Positions 20,419 through 27,696 of a DNA stretch of 27,696 nucleotides are shown here, piece after piece. The translations under genes were made by a program, and so were the position numbers. The DNA is from an uncultured Oscillospiraceae bacterium. Lineage in GTDB: Bacteria; Bacillota; Clostridia; Oscillospirales; Oscillospiraceae. The notes under the pieces are model-generated. The model did not search any database, was not told the origin of the DNA, and saw only the letters and a program-made list of their open reading frames with translations. How positions within the stretch are numbered: the stretch's first letter is position 1; each line of letters begins with the position of its first letter. The stretch covers positions 1 through 27,696 of the forward strand of contig CARXAY010000001.1 of the NCBI GenBank assembly GCA_949093475.1. The letters are read 5' to 3'.

Positions 20419-22392
20419 TTACGTGGGTGGTGTCAGGGGCAGGCGCAGGGTGAAGGTGCTGCCCTCGCCCAGCCGGGAGCTTGCCTCTACCGTGCCGCCG
20501 TGCTCCAAGGCGACGGCGCGGACGATGAACAGCCCCATGCCCTGACCGCTGCCGTCAGGGCGATGGGTAAAGCCCCGGTCGAACACACGGGACAGGTCGG
20601 CAGGGTCGATCCCCGCGCCGGTGTCCGTGACCTCAATGACCGCCCAGCCGTCCTCCCGATGGAGAGACAGCCTGACCGTCCCGTCCTCGGGGGTAAAGGA
20701 CAGGGCGTTGTAGCAGAGGTTTTCCAGCGCCGAGCGCAGCCGCTCCTCGTCTCCGGACACGGTCAATTCTTCCCGTGGCAACTCCAGAGCGAAGACCTGA
20801 CCGGACAGCTCCATATCCGGGCGGTTATCCTCGTAAAACTGCCGCAGAAAGCCGTTGAGACAGATGGGCTGGAGGGGGAGCAGTCCCCGCTCTCCCCGGG
20901 AGAAGCCCTGCAGGAGATCAAGCCGCTCCTCCACCATCCCGGCCCGCTCGCGCAGCGCGTCCAGATACCCGGCCGTCTCCTGATCCAACGCCACATTGCC
21001 CATACGCACAAGCTCGGCGTAGTTTTGCAGGGCGGTCAGGGGATTTTTTACATCGTGAATGAGGTGCGCCAGCAGCTCCCGCCGCTCGGTGAGCAAGGTC
21101 TCCATGGCCCGGGTCTTGCGCTCCACCTCCTCCTGTAAATGGAGGCTCAGCCGCCGATTTTCCGCCGCCATAAGCACGCCACGGTGAACCATCAGCGCCC
21201 CGAAGCCCACCACCAGAGCAAAGCCGCCGTACTCCTCCGGCCACGCGCCCCGAATGGGTTCAAAGCGGTTGACCGTCAGCACCGAGACGGCGACGGAAAC
21301 GCCGTACAGCCCCGCGGCACATAGCAGATGCCGCCCCAGAGCGCTGTTTTGGCCGAGACCCCGCAGGGCCAGAAAGAGCAAATACCCCCCGGCCAAAAGT
21401 TTCCAAAGAAAGAGAACCACGCCGTAGGTGTTGATGAAAAGAGGCGCATATGGTAGAATAAACAGCGGAAAGACCACCGTCACCGCGCACAGGCCGGCCG
21501 CGGCGGGATAGGCCAGCTTGCGGTGGTAGGCCCGCACTGCGCCGCCGCTGAACTCCCCCGCCAGCAGAATGGCAAGGAGGAGCACCGCCGCGCCGCAGAA
21601 GTCCTCCAGAGCGTACAGCGGCCGCACCAGCGGCACGCCCAAAGCGCGCAGGAAGGGATAGCTTACCCGCACAGCGAAGGCCATGCACAATAGCCCCAGC
21701 CGCCGGTTTTGCTTGTCCCGGTCAAAGAGCCACAGGGCCAGATTGGAGAGGGCCACCGCCAGAGATCCGAAGCACAAAAGGCCGTAGACCATCATCCGGG
21801 CAGCGACCATTTGGGAGATGGCGGTGGGTGTGCCCACGGCGGGAGGGTAATACAGCCCCGAATAGTAGTGGGTGTAGTTGGCGCACTGGATGATGATCTC
21901 GGTGCGCTCCTCCGCCCGAAAGGCGTACACAGCGTCCACCACACGGGGCTTGTAGGGCTCTACGCTCCCTTGCTCTCCCATCAGCACGCCATTTACATAG
22001 ACCCGCCCCGCGCATAAAAGCTCCGGGAGGTACAGCGACAGTTCACGCGGCGCGCCCCGGTTTTCTATGGTCAGGCGGTAGGTAGCCACGCCGTAGGGAC
22101 TGCCCATGTGGTCAGAGAAGTTGGGGTATTCCCCGGCGTAGGTGTGGCGGATAACCCGCCAAAGAGCCGTATCAAAGTCTTTCGGGTTCAACAGCTCGCC
22201 GGGATGATACTCCCACCCGTCCACCAGAAAGGCCACCTGCGACCAGTCATCCTTCAGGACGTTGACCCCCGGCCCGCCGGGAAGGGCGGCGGTATACTTG
22301 TTGTCCCACCGCCAAAGGGCCGAAAAGGCCAAGACCCCCGCCAGCGCGAGGGCCAGCAGGAGGGCCAGCCCCTGTTTCACTTCTTTTTTCAT
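20419..22392 (-). CDS. Membrane sensor histidine kinase, 7TM-DISM type
   Basis: The protein has 657 residues from the ATG at 22392. Residues 8-27 are a signal anchor. Residues 30-195 are an extracellular beta-sandwich-like domain with YRLTIENRG and RVYVNGVLMGEQGSVEPY, resembling the galactose-binding-like domain of 7TMR-DISM sensors, which often bind carbohydrate. About seven membrane helices span 197-400. A short coiled linker leads to the dimerisation/phosphoacceptor helix with H446 (LIHDVKNPL), then the ATPase domain: N box NLCYN 558-562, G1 DTGAGID 590-596, F box FDRGF, G2 GQGMG 616-620. It autophosphorylates and should pass phosphate to the response regulator at 24124-24801, from which it is separated by a plus-strand gene. 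GTG 22401 and ATG 22398 are alternative starts closer to the GGAG at 22403-22406. The ligand is unknown. Confidence 0.93.
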   Translation of the reverse strand: MKKEVKQGLALLLALALAGVLAFSALWRWDNKYTAALPGGPGVNVLKDDWSQVAFLVDGWEYHPGELLNPKDFDTALWRVIRHTYAGEYPNFSDHMGSPYGVATYRLTIENRGAPRELSLYLPELLCAGRVYVNGVLMGEQGSVEPYKPRVVDAVYAFRAEERTEIIIQCANYTHYYSGLYYPPAVGTPTAISQMVAARMMVYGLLCFGSLAVALSNLALWLFDRDKQNRRLGLLCMAFAVRVSYPFLRALGVPLVRPLYALEDFCGAAVLLLAILLAGEFSGGAVRAYHRKLAYPAAAGLCAVTVVFPLFILPYAPLFINTYGVVLFLWKLLAGGYLLFLALRGLGQNSALGRHLLCAAGLYGVSVAVSVLTVNRFEPIRGAWPEEYGGFALVVGFGALMVHRGVLMAAENRRLSLHLQEEVERKTRAMETLLTERRELLAHLIHDVKNPLTALQNYAELVRMGNVALDQETAGYLDALRERAGMVEERLDLLQGFSRGERGLLPLQPICLNGFLRQFYEDNRPDMELSGQVFALELPREELTVSGDEERLRSALENLCYNALSFTPEDGTVRLSLHREDGWAVIEVTDTGAGIDPADLSRVFDRGFTHRPDGSGQGMGLFIVRAVALEHGGTVEASSRLGEGSTFTLRLPLTPPT

Positions 22393-22422
22393 CGGCATCA
22401 CACTCCACAGGAGGAATCCAAC
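22393..22422. promoter_or_regulatory. 30-bp gap between divergent start codons
   Basis: The kinase start (minus) and the surface protein start (plus) are only 30 bases apart. The gap holds both ribosome binding sites (GGAG for the kinase at 22403-22406, AGGAGG at 22409-22414 for the plus gene) and no room for promoters. Promoters must lie inside the opposite gene, or the kinase must be read from farther upstream. I could not find a convincing -10/-35 pair for either gene nearby. Confidence 0.7.
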
Positions 22423-24081
22423 ATGGTAAGAAAACGCTTGTGTCTTTGGCTTTGTATCTGGACGCTTGCGCTGGGGCTCTTCACCGCTCCGGCGGGCCTT
22501 GCCATGACCTTAGAGGAAGTCCGGCCCGATGGAGAGGACGTGTCTCAAGCGACCGAGTATCATGTCACACTGGAGGGCCGGGCCATCGGCGAGGGACAGA
22601 CCCTCTCCTATGAAACCGTAGCCCCAGAGCTGGCGGGCAATCCCTTCGCCGCCGACTACTATCCCGGCGAGCTGACCGTAGAGCTGACTGGGCAGATCGT
22701 GATCGAAAAGGGCGGCTGTCTCGCCATCGGAACTCTGTCCAGCGGCAATGACAGGGAGGCAAGCCCGGTACTCCGGGGCGCGCTTTCCCCTGACGGTTTG
22801 ATCGTGGTGCGCCCGGGCGGAAGCCTTGTTTTGAAGAACGTGTCCCTTGACATGGAGGGCGAGGGTCTGTTCATTGTTCAGGAGCCGGGCGGCTCGGTGG
22901 AGCTGACCGACATGAAGCCGGACTCCGGTCTCATCGCATGGGCGCCGCCTATGGTGGCCAACACCCATCAGCAGCCCCGTGATCTCTGGCTGGAGGAGGG
23001 GACAGCCCTCGATGACGCCATGCTGCCCGGTACGCTGGACACCTATCTCCAATATCAGGGCAGCCAGCAGTGGAAGAGCCTCGCCCTCCAATGGGATACG
23101 GACGGCTGCAGCGGCCAGAAGTCGGGCGAATACACCCTCGCCGGGACGTTTTTGGATGAAAACGGTGAGGCTCTGGCCGCCGTCCGTCCCTTGACCCTGA
23201 CCGTCCATTGGTATCAGCCGGGCCGGCTGGTCGTCACCAACACCGCGTGGATGGGAGACACCGCCGCCTCCGCCAAGCTGGAGCTGAAGGAGCTGCCGGA
23301 GGAGGCCACCGAGGTCTGGGGTGAGACGTCCGCCGACGGCGGCGAGAGCTGGCAGCGGTGGGAGGACTTTGCGCTGCGCCGGGGCGAGACTGTGACCACG
23401 GGCGTATTCTCCCTGCCCAACGCCACCCCCCGTCAGTTCCGCATTCGGGCTGCCAATGAGCGCGAGCATCTCTACTGGACATCTGACAGCATACTGCTGC
23501 CCAAAGAGGAAACCAAGCCCAGCGACCAGGGGGGCAACCGAGGTGGCAGCACCGCCGTCATCCGGCCCAGCCGGACTCCCGCGCCCGCGCCCAGTCCGAC
23601 CCCTGCTCCCACGCCTTCACCTACACCCACGCCTACTCCCACGCCGCTTCCTACTCCAACGCCGATTTCTATTCCAACGCCCACAGCAGAGCCTATGCCG
23701 GTTCCCTCCGTGAAGCCTGTGCCCACCGCTGAACCGGCGGCTACGCCGGAGGTCACGCCCTCGGCGGCGGTGATCGCCCCCGTGACCCCGGCCACGCTCC
23801 CGCCCACGCCAGTCTCCACCGCGCAGCCAACTCCCACACCGTCTGTAGGGCACGGCATCCCTGACGTGCCGCCGACCCCGGAGCAGACTGCCGCTCCAAC
23901 GCCAAGCGTCCAGTCCTCCGCCCCGCCCTCCGCTGTCCCGGAGGTCACGCTGCCTCCGTCCCCGGCGGCGGAGGTCAGGGCGGAACAGCCTGCCCCGGCC
24001 CTGCAGGCCCTGTTGGCAGCAGCGGGCGTTGTGGTCTGTGCCCTGGTAGGGGTTTTTGTGGCCCGCAGAAAACGAAAATAG
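22423..24081 (+). CDS. Secreted membrane-anchored protein with Pro/Thr-rich stalk
   Basis: This 552-residue protein starts at ATG 22423 with AGGAGG eight bases upstream. Residues 1-27 are a signal peptide (VRKRLCLWLCIWTLALGLF...). Residues 30-170 contain beta strands typical of carpet-like surface proteins (GQIVIEKGGCLAIGTLSS, GGSLVLKNVSL). Residues 190-365 look like two Ig-like beta domains (GEYTLAGTFLDENG, LTLTVHW). Residues 383-520 are a Pro/Thr/Ser/Ala stalk with (PT)n runs. Residues 526-545 are a membrane helix, followed by RRKRK at the cytoplasmic end. No LPXTG motif is visible, so it is held by the membrane helix. It lies between the kinase and regulator genes on the other strand, which suggests an accessory or target role in the same signalling unit. 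I do not recognise a named family. Confidence 0.9.
   Translation: MVRKRLCLWLCIWTLALGLFTAPAGLAMTLEEVRPDGEDVSQATEYHVTLEGRAIGEGQTLSYETVAPELAGNPFAADYYPGELTVELTGQIVIEKGGCLAIGTLSSGNDREASPVLRGALSPDGLIVVRPGGSLVLKNVSLDMEGEGLFIVQEPGGSVELTDMKPDSGLIAWAPPMVANTHQQPRDLWLEEGTALDDAMLPGTLDTYLQYQGSQQWKSLALQWDTDGCSGQKSGEYTLAGTFLDENGEALAAVRPLTLTVHWYQPGRLVVTNTAWMGDTAASAKLELKELPEEATEVWGETSADGGESWQRWEDFALRRGETVTTGVFSLPNATPRQFRIRAANEREHLYWTSDSILLPKEETKPSDQGGNRGGSTAVIRPSRTPAPAPSPTPAPTPSPTPTPTPTPLPTPTPISIPTPTAEPMPVPSVKPVPTAEPAATPEVTPSAAVIAPVTPATLPPTPVSTAQPTPTPSVGHGIPDVPPTPEQTAAPTPSVQSSAPPSAVPEVTLPPSPAAEVRAEQPAPALQALLAAAGVVVCALVGVFVARRKRK
23574..23700 (+). repeat. Pro-Thr coding microrepeat in the stalk
   Basis: Imperfect repeats of the type CCNACNCC encode alternating Pro-Thr/Pro-Ala/Pro-Ser (for example PSPTPTPTPTPLPTPTP). 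Repeats like this are prone to slippage in multiples of six bases, changing stalk length without breaking the frame. Confidence 0.75.
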
Positions 24082-24095
24082 CAAGTCAGCCAGTT

Positions 24096-24128
24096 CCGCC
24101 CCAGCCTTGTGCCGGGGCGGCTTTTATT
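24096..24128 (+). terminator. Terminator of the stalked surface protein gene
   Basis: CCGCCCC (24096-24102) pairs with GGGGCGG (24114-24120), followed by CTTTTATT. On the minus strand the same hairpin is followed by AACTGG, so it should not stop transcripts of the response regulator efficiently. Confidence 0.75.
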
Positions 24129-24801
24129 CGCCTAAAAAGCGGTAGCCCTTGCGGTGGATGGTCTCGATATACCGCCCATCCGGACACAGCCGCTCCAGCT
24201 TTTGCCGCACCCTGGCCATGCACACCTGAATATTGTGGACGCCTTGGTTCATAGGGGACTTCCACACCCGGTCGTATAGCTCCTCGTAGGAGAACACCTG
24301 GCCCGGATGGCGGGCCAGAAAGGCCAGCAGGTCAAATTCCAAAGCGGTGAACGCCGCCGTCCGCTCCTCAAAGCGCACCTCCCGCAGCCCCATGTCGATG
24401 GTGAGACCGCCGAAGCTCAGCACCTCCCGCCGCTCGGCGTTTTCCCGGCGCAGGATGCGTCCCCGAAGCCGCAGCTCCAGCTCTTGGAGGGAATAGGGCT
24501 TGGCCAGATAGTCGTCTCCTCCGGCCAGCAGACCCCGGATGCGGTCGTCGGTGTCGGCATAGGCGGAGAGGAACAGGATGGGCACGCCGCTGACCTCCCG
24601 GATGCGGCGGCAGACCTCCACCCCGTCCAACCCCGGCATCTCCACGTCCAGCACGATGGCGTCCAGCGCGGCGGAGGAGGCGATCCGCAGGGCTTCCGCC
24701 CCGTCTCCGGCGGTGACCGCCTTGTAGCCCCGCTTTTCCAGATAGGCCCGGTTGGTGTTCAAAACATGGACATCGTCGTCCACCAGCAGCACCCGGTACA
24801 T
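24124..24801 (-). CDS. OmpR/PhoB-family response regulator
   Basis: This 225-residue protein has a receiver domain with acidic pocket D8-D10, phosphoacceptor D52 (IVLDVEMPGLDG), switch S79 and K101 (YLAKPYS). A winged-helix DNA-binding domain covers about residues 127-225 (ALEFDLLAFLARHPGQVFS, NIQVCMARVRQKL, IETIHRKGYRFLGE). Length and order are standard for the family, which binds direct repeats as a dimer after phosphorylation. The likely partner kinase is at 20419-22392 on the same strand, 1.7 kb downstream, with an opposite-strand gene between. The ATG at 24801 is preceded by GGAGGAG with unusually tight spacing. It is probably autoregulated through the GTCACA repeats in the upstream intergenic region. 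Confidence 0.95.
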   Translation of the reverse strand: MYRVLLVDDDVHVLNTNRAYLEKRGYKAVTAGDGAEALRIASSAALDAIVLDVEMPGLDGVEVCRRIREVSGVPILFLSAYADTDDRIRGLLAGGDDYLAKPYSLQELELRLRGRILRRENAERREVLSFGGLTIDMGLREVRFEERTAAFTALEFDLLAFLARHPGQVFSYEELYDRVWKSPMNQGVHNIQVCMARVRQKLERLCPDGRYIETIHRKGYRFLGE

Positions 24802-24834
24802 CTCCTCCGCCCCTTTTCACAGCATTTCCTTTTT

Positions 24835-24863
24835 ATCATACCACACAACACGCCGTCCGAAAA
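24835..24863 (-). promoter_or_regulatory. Probable promoter of the response regulator
   Basis: On the minus strand a good -10, TATGAT (24835-24840), lies 17 bases from a poor -35, TTTTCG (24858-24863). A weak -35 directly beside a direct repeat is the usual layout of a promoter activated by an OmpR-type regulator. Confidence 0.55.
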
Positions 24864-24880
24864 GTCACAGGTTCGTCACA
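24864..24880. promoter_or_regulatory. Candidate response-regulator box: GTCACA-N5-GTCACA
   Basis: GTCACA occurs at 24864-24869 and 24875-24880, an 11-bp period (one helical turn) in direct orientation, as in PhoB/OmpR-family boxes. It abuts the -35 of the regulator gene and lies about 50-65 bases upstream of the expected start of the divergent beta-helix gene, so it could control both. Confidence 0.55.
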
Positions 24881-24914
24881 TTTGCCGGAATTGTAGAAAT
24901 CGGCGCGGGGGGGT

Positions 24915-24923
24915 TGCTATGAT
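24915..24923 (+). promoter_or_regulatory. Extended -10 promoter of the beta-helix gene
   Basis: TGC-TATGAT is an extended -10 element. The best -35 candidate, TTGTAG at 24891-24896, is 21 bases away and poor, which fits an activated promoter. Start near 24930 gives a leader of about 80 bases made largely of two perfect hairpins. Confidence 0.5.
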
Positions 24924-24941
24924 AGCCTTATCAAGCTATCA
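24920..24941. repeat. Inverted repeat 1, overlapping the -10 element
   Basis: TGATAGC (24920-24926) and GCTATCA (24935-24941) are perfect 7-base arms around an 8-base AT-rich centre. The position over the -10 and start site is that of an operator for a dimeric regulator. Confidence 0.65.
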
Positions 24942-24960
24942 GGGCGGGACAGTCCCGCCC
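24942..24960. repeat. Inverted repeat 2
   Basis: GGGCGGGAC (24942-24950) and GTCCCGCCC (24952-24960) are perfect 9-base arms around one base. The repeat begins at the base after repeat 1 ends, and in RNA would fold as a very stable hairpin in the leader. Confidence 0.8.
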
Positions 24961-24985
24961 TGCCCCGCAGGTCACCTGCGGGGCA
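24961..24985. repeat. Inverted repeat 3
   Basis: TGCCCCGCAGG (24961-24971) and CCTGCGGGGCA (24975-24985) are perfect 11-base arms with a TCA loop, directly abutting repeat 2. No T-run follows, so it is not a classic terminator for the plus strand. Confidence 0.8.
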
Positions 24986-25012
24986 ACAGTCTTTGAAAGA
25001 GAGGATATTGCG

Positions 25013-27696
25013 ATGAAAAAGCGGCTTCTTTCAATCTTTTTGTGCCTGTGTATGGCCCTGACCCTGCTGCCCGTCCCGGCGCGGGCGGTATCCGCCGCGG
25101 TGCCCGACGCCGACGGGCTGAAGACCGCCATTGCCGCGGGCGGCACGGTCACCTTGGACGGCGACTTTACCGTTTCCGAAACTCTGAACGTCTCCGGGAG
25201 CGTCACCCTTGACCTGAACGGCCACACTGTGACGGCGGGCCAGCGCCTCACCTCCCTGTTCCATGTGGAGGAGGGCGGCCAGCTCATCATCCGGGACAGC
25301 GGCGCCGGCGGCGCGCTCCGGGCCACAGAGCCAGACCCGGACGACAATCACCCCCTCACCACCGATCTGGTATGCATAAAAGGGGGCGAGTTCTGGCTCA
25401 AGGGAGGCACTCTCGACGCGGCGGCGGGCGACGCGGTAGTGATACACTATGACGCCACCGGCGCGTCCTTCCTGATGACCGGCGGCACTCTGGAGGGCAA
25501 AACCGCCCTCTACCTGCGGGGCAAAAATAACCTGGCCGTGGTGACCGGAGGAAGCATCCACGGCAGCAACAATGCCCTTTATGTGGATGGTGTGTCCTAC
25601 GTCTATTTGGGCGGGGACGTGACCACCGACGGCGCCCTCCGCAATCCCAGAGGCGCTCTGACCGTCACCGGCGGGACGTACAGCGGCGTGCTGTATACCG
25701 GCTCTTCGAGTCAGTACGCCGACGTACCCACCGCGCTGATCTGCGGCGGCGTCTTCCACGGGGTGTGGCAGAGTAAGTATGGCGAGCTAATGCTCTACGG
25801 GGGGAGCTTTGCCCTTGATCCCGACGGGACTTACAGCTTCAAGACCAATCAGACGGACAAGACCCTGACGGACTATGTGGGCGCGGAGGCCACGCTGAAC
25901 CCAAGCGACGCCGACGGGACTTCCGCTTTCAGCGTCAACAAGCCGGAGGGCTGCAACCCCCAGATCGTGGGCGTTTTCGGCGCGGATCACGGGACAGTGG
26001 AAGCGGACGGAACCGCTCTGGACAGCGCCACCCGCCTCATTACCGACGACGGCGCGGAGATCACCGCCACCGCCAACAAGGGCTACACCAGCCACATAGA
26101 CGACAGCAAGGACGGCGTGATCCTGGTGACCTTCGCGCCCGAGACCCCGGTGGCTACTTTGGACTGGATGGAGGGCGGCGAGAGCAAATCCGCCCAGCTC
26201 ACTGGGAACGAGGTGCGCTATGATGCGACCGGCGACTATCTGCGCGACGCCGATCAGGACGCTGGGGCCTCAATGACCTTCCTTGCCGACACCGCCGCCA
26301 GTCTGGGCTTTGAGGGCATCTCCCCCGTCACCCTCACCAGCGATGAAAACGGGCCGTACACTCTCTCCCGTGATATGGCCGACGACGGCCACAGCAAGAC
26401 CGGCAAGATGCTTTCCATCGCCAGCGAGACCTCGGTCTCCGTCACCAAGCTGACCTTGGACGGCAGCGTTCCGCCCGCGCCGCCCTACTCCACCGAATCG
26501 CCCAAGTTCATCACGGTGAAGGGCGAGCTGACCCTTGGCAATGAGACCACGGTGCAAAACTGCCGGCCCAGCAATTATTATAACGTCCCCGCCCTGCCCC
26601 CCGCGGCGGTGGACGTGAGGGGCGGCGACCTCACCCTTGCCAGCGGCTCAAAGATCGTCAACAACCAAAGCAGGGATGGCGGCGTGGTAAAGAGCTACAA
26701 CGGCAACGTCAGTCTCTCAGGGAACGTGACCATCAAAGGCAACCATGCCGTGGATCTCTCCGACGTCTCCAGCTTTGACCAAGACGAGCTGGCCGCCGCC
26801 CCCATGACCACGGCCAATTTGGTGATGTATCAGACCCAGCAAAAGGCCGCTGGCGCGCCCATTCAGGTCACTGGGGCTCTCACCGGCGGGGAGGCGAGCA
26901 TCGGCCTCACCCTGCTGTACACCGAGATGGATCCCGAGCCAACCACCGGCAAGGTGGCGGCGGGGGCGGACTACACCCTCACCGAGACCGACTTGGCCGC
27001 CTTCTTCTCCGACCGGCCGGGCTACTTTCTCGCCCTGAATACCGAGGAAAACGCCGTCTATCTGGATAAATACGCCATCACCCGGCAGCCCACCGCCGAC
27101 ACGCCCACTGTGGTGGTGAACCAGACCAAGGACGCGGCCTACCAGTGGTATCCCACCACGGTGGTCACCGAGGATGTCACCGACCGGAACGCCAGTCCCT
27201 ATCAGACCACCAAGGACATCGACGGTAGTGATGTCGCTGTGTCCTCCTCTTACGCCGACGGCGCATGGACGGCGGCCATCGGCGACTGGGACAGCGGCTA
27301 CTTCACCAAGACGCTGAAGAAGGGAGATTCTCTGGCCGTTACCCTGCCCACCGCCGCCGTGCCCACCACGGGACAGCTGGGCCTCTACGACAAGGAAAAT
27401 TACGAGCAGCTGTGGTACTATTTTAGAGACTTTGACCCCGACGAAGGCGTGACCGCCGCCGAGGACGGCGACAACACCGTCATCACCTACACCGTCCCCG
27501 GGGATGGGACGTACACATTGATGCCGGACGGGCTGTCCGCCGCCGCCCCGGCCCTCTCGGCCACAGTGAAGGGAGTCCATCTGGGTACGGCCGTCAGCGG
27601 CCAGACCGCCGCCACCCTCACCGCCGATGACGCCGGGGACTACCTCTGCCAAGTCTCTTGGCCCGACGGCACGGTTTTGGACAGCGGCGTCATCTC
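25013..27696 (+). CDS. Secreted beta-helix-type surface protein, C-terminus beyond window
   Basis: The frame is open from ATG 25013 to the window end (894 codons plus two bases; 3' end missing). GAGGA lies seven bases upstream. Residues 1-25 are a signal peptide (MKKRLLSIFLCLCMALTLL... ending ARA). Residues 30-280 show repeated short strands with Gly turns (GGTVTLDGDFTVSETLNVSG, LDLNGHTVTA, GGTLEGKTALYLRG, GGSIHGSNNALYVDG, GGTYSG, GGVFHG), typical of right-handed parallel beta-helix surface proteins. Residues 470-620 show a second such series (LTLDGS, GELTLGNETTVQNC, GSKIVNNQS, GNVTIKGNHAV). Toward the window end the sequence becomes Ig-like (GDYLCQVSWPDG). This fold often binds or cleaves polysaccharide, but no catalytic motif is evident. 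The gene is divergent from the response regulator with shared upstream DNA, so it is a likely target of that system. Confidence 0.9.
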   Translation, partial: MKKRLLSIFLCLCMALTLLPVPARAVSAAVPDADGLKTAIAAGGTVTLDGDFTVSETLNVSGSVTLDLNGHTVTAGQRLTSLFHVEEGGQLIIRDSGAGGALRATEPDPDDNHPLTTDLVCIKGGEFWLKGGTLDAAAGDAVVIHYDATGASFLMTGGTLEGKTALYLRGKNNLAVVTGGSIHGSNNALYVDGVSYVYLGGDVTTDGALRNPRGALTVTGGTYSGVLYTGSSSQYADVPTALICGGVFHGVWQSKYGELMLYGGSFALDPDGTYSFKTNQTDKTLTDYVGAEATLNPSDADGTSAFSVNKPEGCNPQIVGVFGADHGTVEADGTALDSATRLITDDGAEITATANKGYTSHIDDSKDGVILVTFAPETPVATLDWMEGGESKSAQLTGNEVRYDATGDYLRDADQDAGASMTFLADTAASLGFEGISPVTLTSDENGPYTLSRDMADDGHSKTGKMLSIASETSVSVTKLTLDGSVPPAPPYSTESPKFITVKGELTLGNETTVQNCRPSNYYNVPALPPAAVDVRGGDLTLASGSKIVNNQSRDGGVVKSYNGNVSLSGNVTIKGNHAVDLSDVSSFDQDELAAAPMTTANLVMYQTQQKAAGAPIQVTGALTGGEASIGLTLLYTEMDPEPTTGKVAAGADYTLTETDLAAFFSDRPGYFLALNTEENAVYLDKYAITRQPTADTPTVVVNQTKDAAYQWYPTTVVTEDVTDRNASPYQTTKDIDGSDVAVSSSYADGAWTAAIGDWDSGYFTKTLKKGDSLAVTLPTAAVPTTGQLGLYDKENYEQLWYYFRDFDPDEGVTAAEDGDNTVITYTVPGDGTYTLMPDGLSAAAPALSATVKGVHLGTAVSGQTAATLTADDAGDYLCQVSWPDGTVLDSGVI

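Noticed and set aside
22510..23469. 319-codon minus-strand frame
   Set aside because: It is a shadow of the stalked surface protein. It has no start context and no domain pattern, although it does lie in the region of possible antisense RNA.
23574..23960. Short regular DNA repeats suggesting a CRISPR array
   Set aside because: They are coding Pro/Thr/Ala repeats in one frame with no constant repeat or spacers.
24942..24985. GC-rich hairpins as a terminator for an upstream plus-strand transcript
   Set aside because: No T-run follows either hairpin on the plus strand, and no plus-strand transcript is expected to enter from the left because the stalk gene already has its own terminator.
25031..27652. 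Minus-strand frames at 25031-25759 and 26717-27652 and smaller ones between
   Set aside because: They are shadows of the beta-helix gene, which has a signal peptide and SD on the plus strand and is open to the window edge.

Overview
The window reads as chromosomal DNA from a GC-rich (roughly 60% by eye) Gram-positive anaerobe, most like the Clostridia/Oscillospiraceae (Flavonifractor, Oscillibacter or Intestinimonas type). The reasons are an RNase Y that is close to Bacillus Rny as I remember it, consensus sigma-A promoters with 17-bp spacers, strong GGAGG/GAGGTGATC ribosome binding sites, and very large secreted proteins with signal peptides but no outer-membrane signatures. The species assignment is inference.

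Left part (1-17500, all on the minus strand). Two giant secreted proteins form an apparent operon driven by one promoter at 17440-17468. The first gene (11924-17302) encodes a 1792-residue exported protein whose last 800 residues are six to seven diverged copies of a 130-145-residue module ending in Tyr-Trp-Trp. The second gene starts 13 bases later and runs off the left edge. It encodes at least 3970 residues of Thr-rich beta repeats of the InlB-B-like/divergent bacterial repeat kind, including two successive super-repeats of about 800-850 residues. This largest gene is open to the window edge, so a complete-ORF search does not show it; the long plus-strand frames over it are antisense shadows.

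Middle (17500-20420). A housekeeping segment: RNase Y (rny) and a dCMP deaminase on the minus strand, each with its own promoter, then a divergent gene for a small membrane protein with a C-terminal zinc ribbon. A strong, probably bidirectional terminator separates it from the next block.

Right part (20419-27696). A two-component system is split around a surface protein gene. A 7TM-type sensor histidine kinase (minus) and an OmpR-type response regulator (minus) flank a plus-strand gene for a membrane-anchored protein with a Pro/Thr-rich stalk. Next to the regulator, divergently, is a secreted beta-helix-type protein that runs off the right edge. The 211-bp regulator/beta-helix intergenic region carries an 11-bp-period direct repeat (GTCACA x2) suited to an OmpR/PhoB-family regulator and three perfect inverted repeats lying end to end.

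Taken together the window looks like a cell-surface locus: giant adhesin-like proteins, a stalked membrane protein and a sensor system that probably responds to an extracellular ligand and controls at least the beta-helix gene. No tRNA, rRNA, CRISPR array, transposase or phage gene was seen.
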